64,000 nucleotides of DNA from Actinomyces viscosus (GTDB lineage: Bacteria > Actinomycetota > Actinomycetes > Actinomycetales > Actinomycetaceae): positions 2,976,001-3,040,000 of the forward strand of contig NZ_LR134477.1 in NCBI RefSeq assembly GCF_900637975.1, given 5' to 3'. Positions 63,328 through 64,000 of the stretch are shown here, piece after piece. Numbering within the stretch: the stretch's first letter is position 1; each line of letters begins with the position of its first letter. The position numbers and the translations under genes are program-made. The notes under the pieces are model-generated. The model was not told where the DNA came from. It saw only the letters and a list, made by a program, of their open reading frames with translations, and made no database searches.

Positions 63328-64000
63328 GTGGGAATCGAGATCTGGGCCGTCATTGCCCTCATCACGATTCTCTCCGTGTACCTCCTTCCGTATTTGGTGG
63401 GGCGCCGCGAGATGACGTGGCGCTCCAACGTCCAGGACCGCTACTCGGCCGAGCTGCGCGTCCTGGCCACGGGGGCTGCCGCCGTCGAGCGCGACGACAC
63501 CTGTGCGAGCAGTGGGCATGCGGAGCTCTTTCGACGTCGACCGGAGGTGAGGGTGATGAACAGGCCCGCCGTGAGGAATGTGCGTGCCCTGCGCACCGAG
63601 CGCGAGCTCGACCATGCTCGTCAGGTTCACGCGCAGGGGCGTGAGCGCCGTCGGGTCGCCGCCTCGCACCGCGGGATCGTCGCCAGTGTCCTGCTCGGAG
63701 TCTCGCTGGGGGCCTGGGTGCTGGGCCTCGTGACGGCACTGCCGTGGTGGCCGGCCCTGCTGCCCACCGCGCTGCTGGGGGTCTCCATGGTGGCGGGACG
63801 TCGCGCCGCCCTGGCCTCCGCGGCAGCGGACCGCCGCGAGCGCCGTCGCATTGCCGAGCTCGAGCACACCCTGGTGACCCTGACCGGCCGACGCTCCCCC
63901 GCCTCCGTCGTGGCCGCGCCCCGTTCCGTCGTCGACGGTGGACGCAGCGCCTCCAGTGCTTCCAGCAGTGCCGGCAGCGCCTCCGGCGTCAGTGCCGCCT
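63328..64000 (+). CDS. GlpR/SepX-like membrane protein, 3' end cut by window edge
   Basis: The frame is open to the last base (224 codons). A short extracytoplasmic start precedes TM1 (IWAVIALITILSVYLLPYLVGR), then a cytoplasmic region rich in Arg, a basic patch (GRERRRVAASHRG) and two close helices (ASVLLGVSLGAWVLGLV; WWPALLPTALLGVSMVAG), then more cytoplasmic sequence. This topology and the position after glp-rimJ fit the Glp receptor GlpR of Corynebacterium and SepX of Streptomyces, division and polar-growth proteins. The identification rests on synteny and topology, not on a recognised motif. Confidence 0.68.
   Translation, partial: MGIEIWAVIALITILSVYLLPYLVGRREMTWRSNVQDRYSAELRVLATGAAAVERDDTCASSGHAELFRRRPEVRVMNRPAVRNVRALRTERELDHARQVHAQGRERRRVAASHRGIVASVLLGVSLGAWVLGLVTALPWWPALLPTALLGVSMVAGRRAALASAAADRRERRRIAELEHTLVTLTGRRSPASVVAAPRSVVDGGRSASSASSSAGSASGVSAA

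Overview
The window looks like chromosomal DNA from a high-GC Gram-positive actinobacterium, most likely an oral-type Actinomyces. The basis is very GC-rich codon usage, an IdeR-type iron regulator whose metal ligands match mycobacterial IdeR numbering, a Glp-RimJ-GlpR/SepX-type locus, Esx/WXG100-like small proteins, a DUF6318 lipoprotein paired with a PKD protein, and a c-di-AMP riboswitch ahead of an NlpC/P60 hydrolase. The genus is inferred from gene content only; no 16S gene is present.

Layout. 1-9 kb: end of a DsbA-like thiol oxidoreductase, a membrane Ser/Thr kinase, a sugar ABC ATPase (MsmK/UgpC type), a DUF4032 protein and two tandem paralogous membrane-anchored proteins. 9-14.3 kb: rlmB, cysS, ispF and ung on the minus strand, then a LytR_C protein and a GH15-like protein on the plus strand. 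16-18 kb: groEL behind two CIRCE operators, and a lone Esx protein. 18.5-27 kb: an HD-domain protein, a two-component system, an NYN protein, and a PspA/TPM pair, all on the minus strand. 27-30.2 kb: an accessory island with a small helical secretion-type protein, a large protein with a glycine-zipper C-terminus, a membrane protein that could be its immunity partner, an orphan copy of the toxin tip with a different end, and a second immunity-like protein. It is bracketed by near-identical 35-bp repeats.

30-46 kb: a glutamine amidotransferase, XPB helicase divergent from its usual Helicase_C_3 neighbour, a PKD/DUF6318 pair between related repeats, DUF3027 and the giant helicase Lhr. 46-53.5 kb: a DUF418 protein, an AzgA purine permease, an MFS exporter, ideR, the riboswitch-controlled NlpC/P60 protein, a universal stress protein and tRNA-Arg(CCT). 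53.8-64 kb: a very large helicase/nuclease-like protein whose catalytic motifs look eroded, then mscL, a SAF protein and a 5-FTHF cyclo-ligase divergent from glp-rimJ and a truncated GlpR/SepX-like membrane protein.

Three themes recur. Many genes have a -10-like hexamer 6-7 nt before the start codon and no Shine-Dalgarno, suggesting widespread leaderless transcription. Several intergenic regions hold long, well-paired inverted repeats, including a two-copy structured family at 12.6 and 23.4 kb. The most interesting candidate system is the toxin/immunity cassette at 27.2-30.1 kb.
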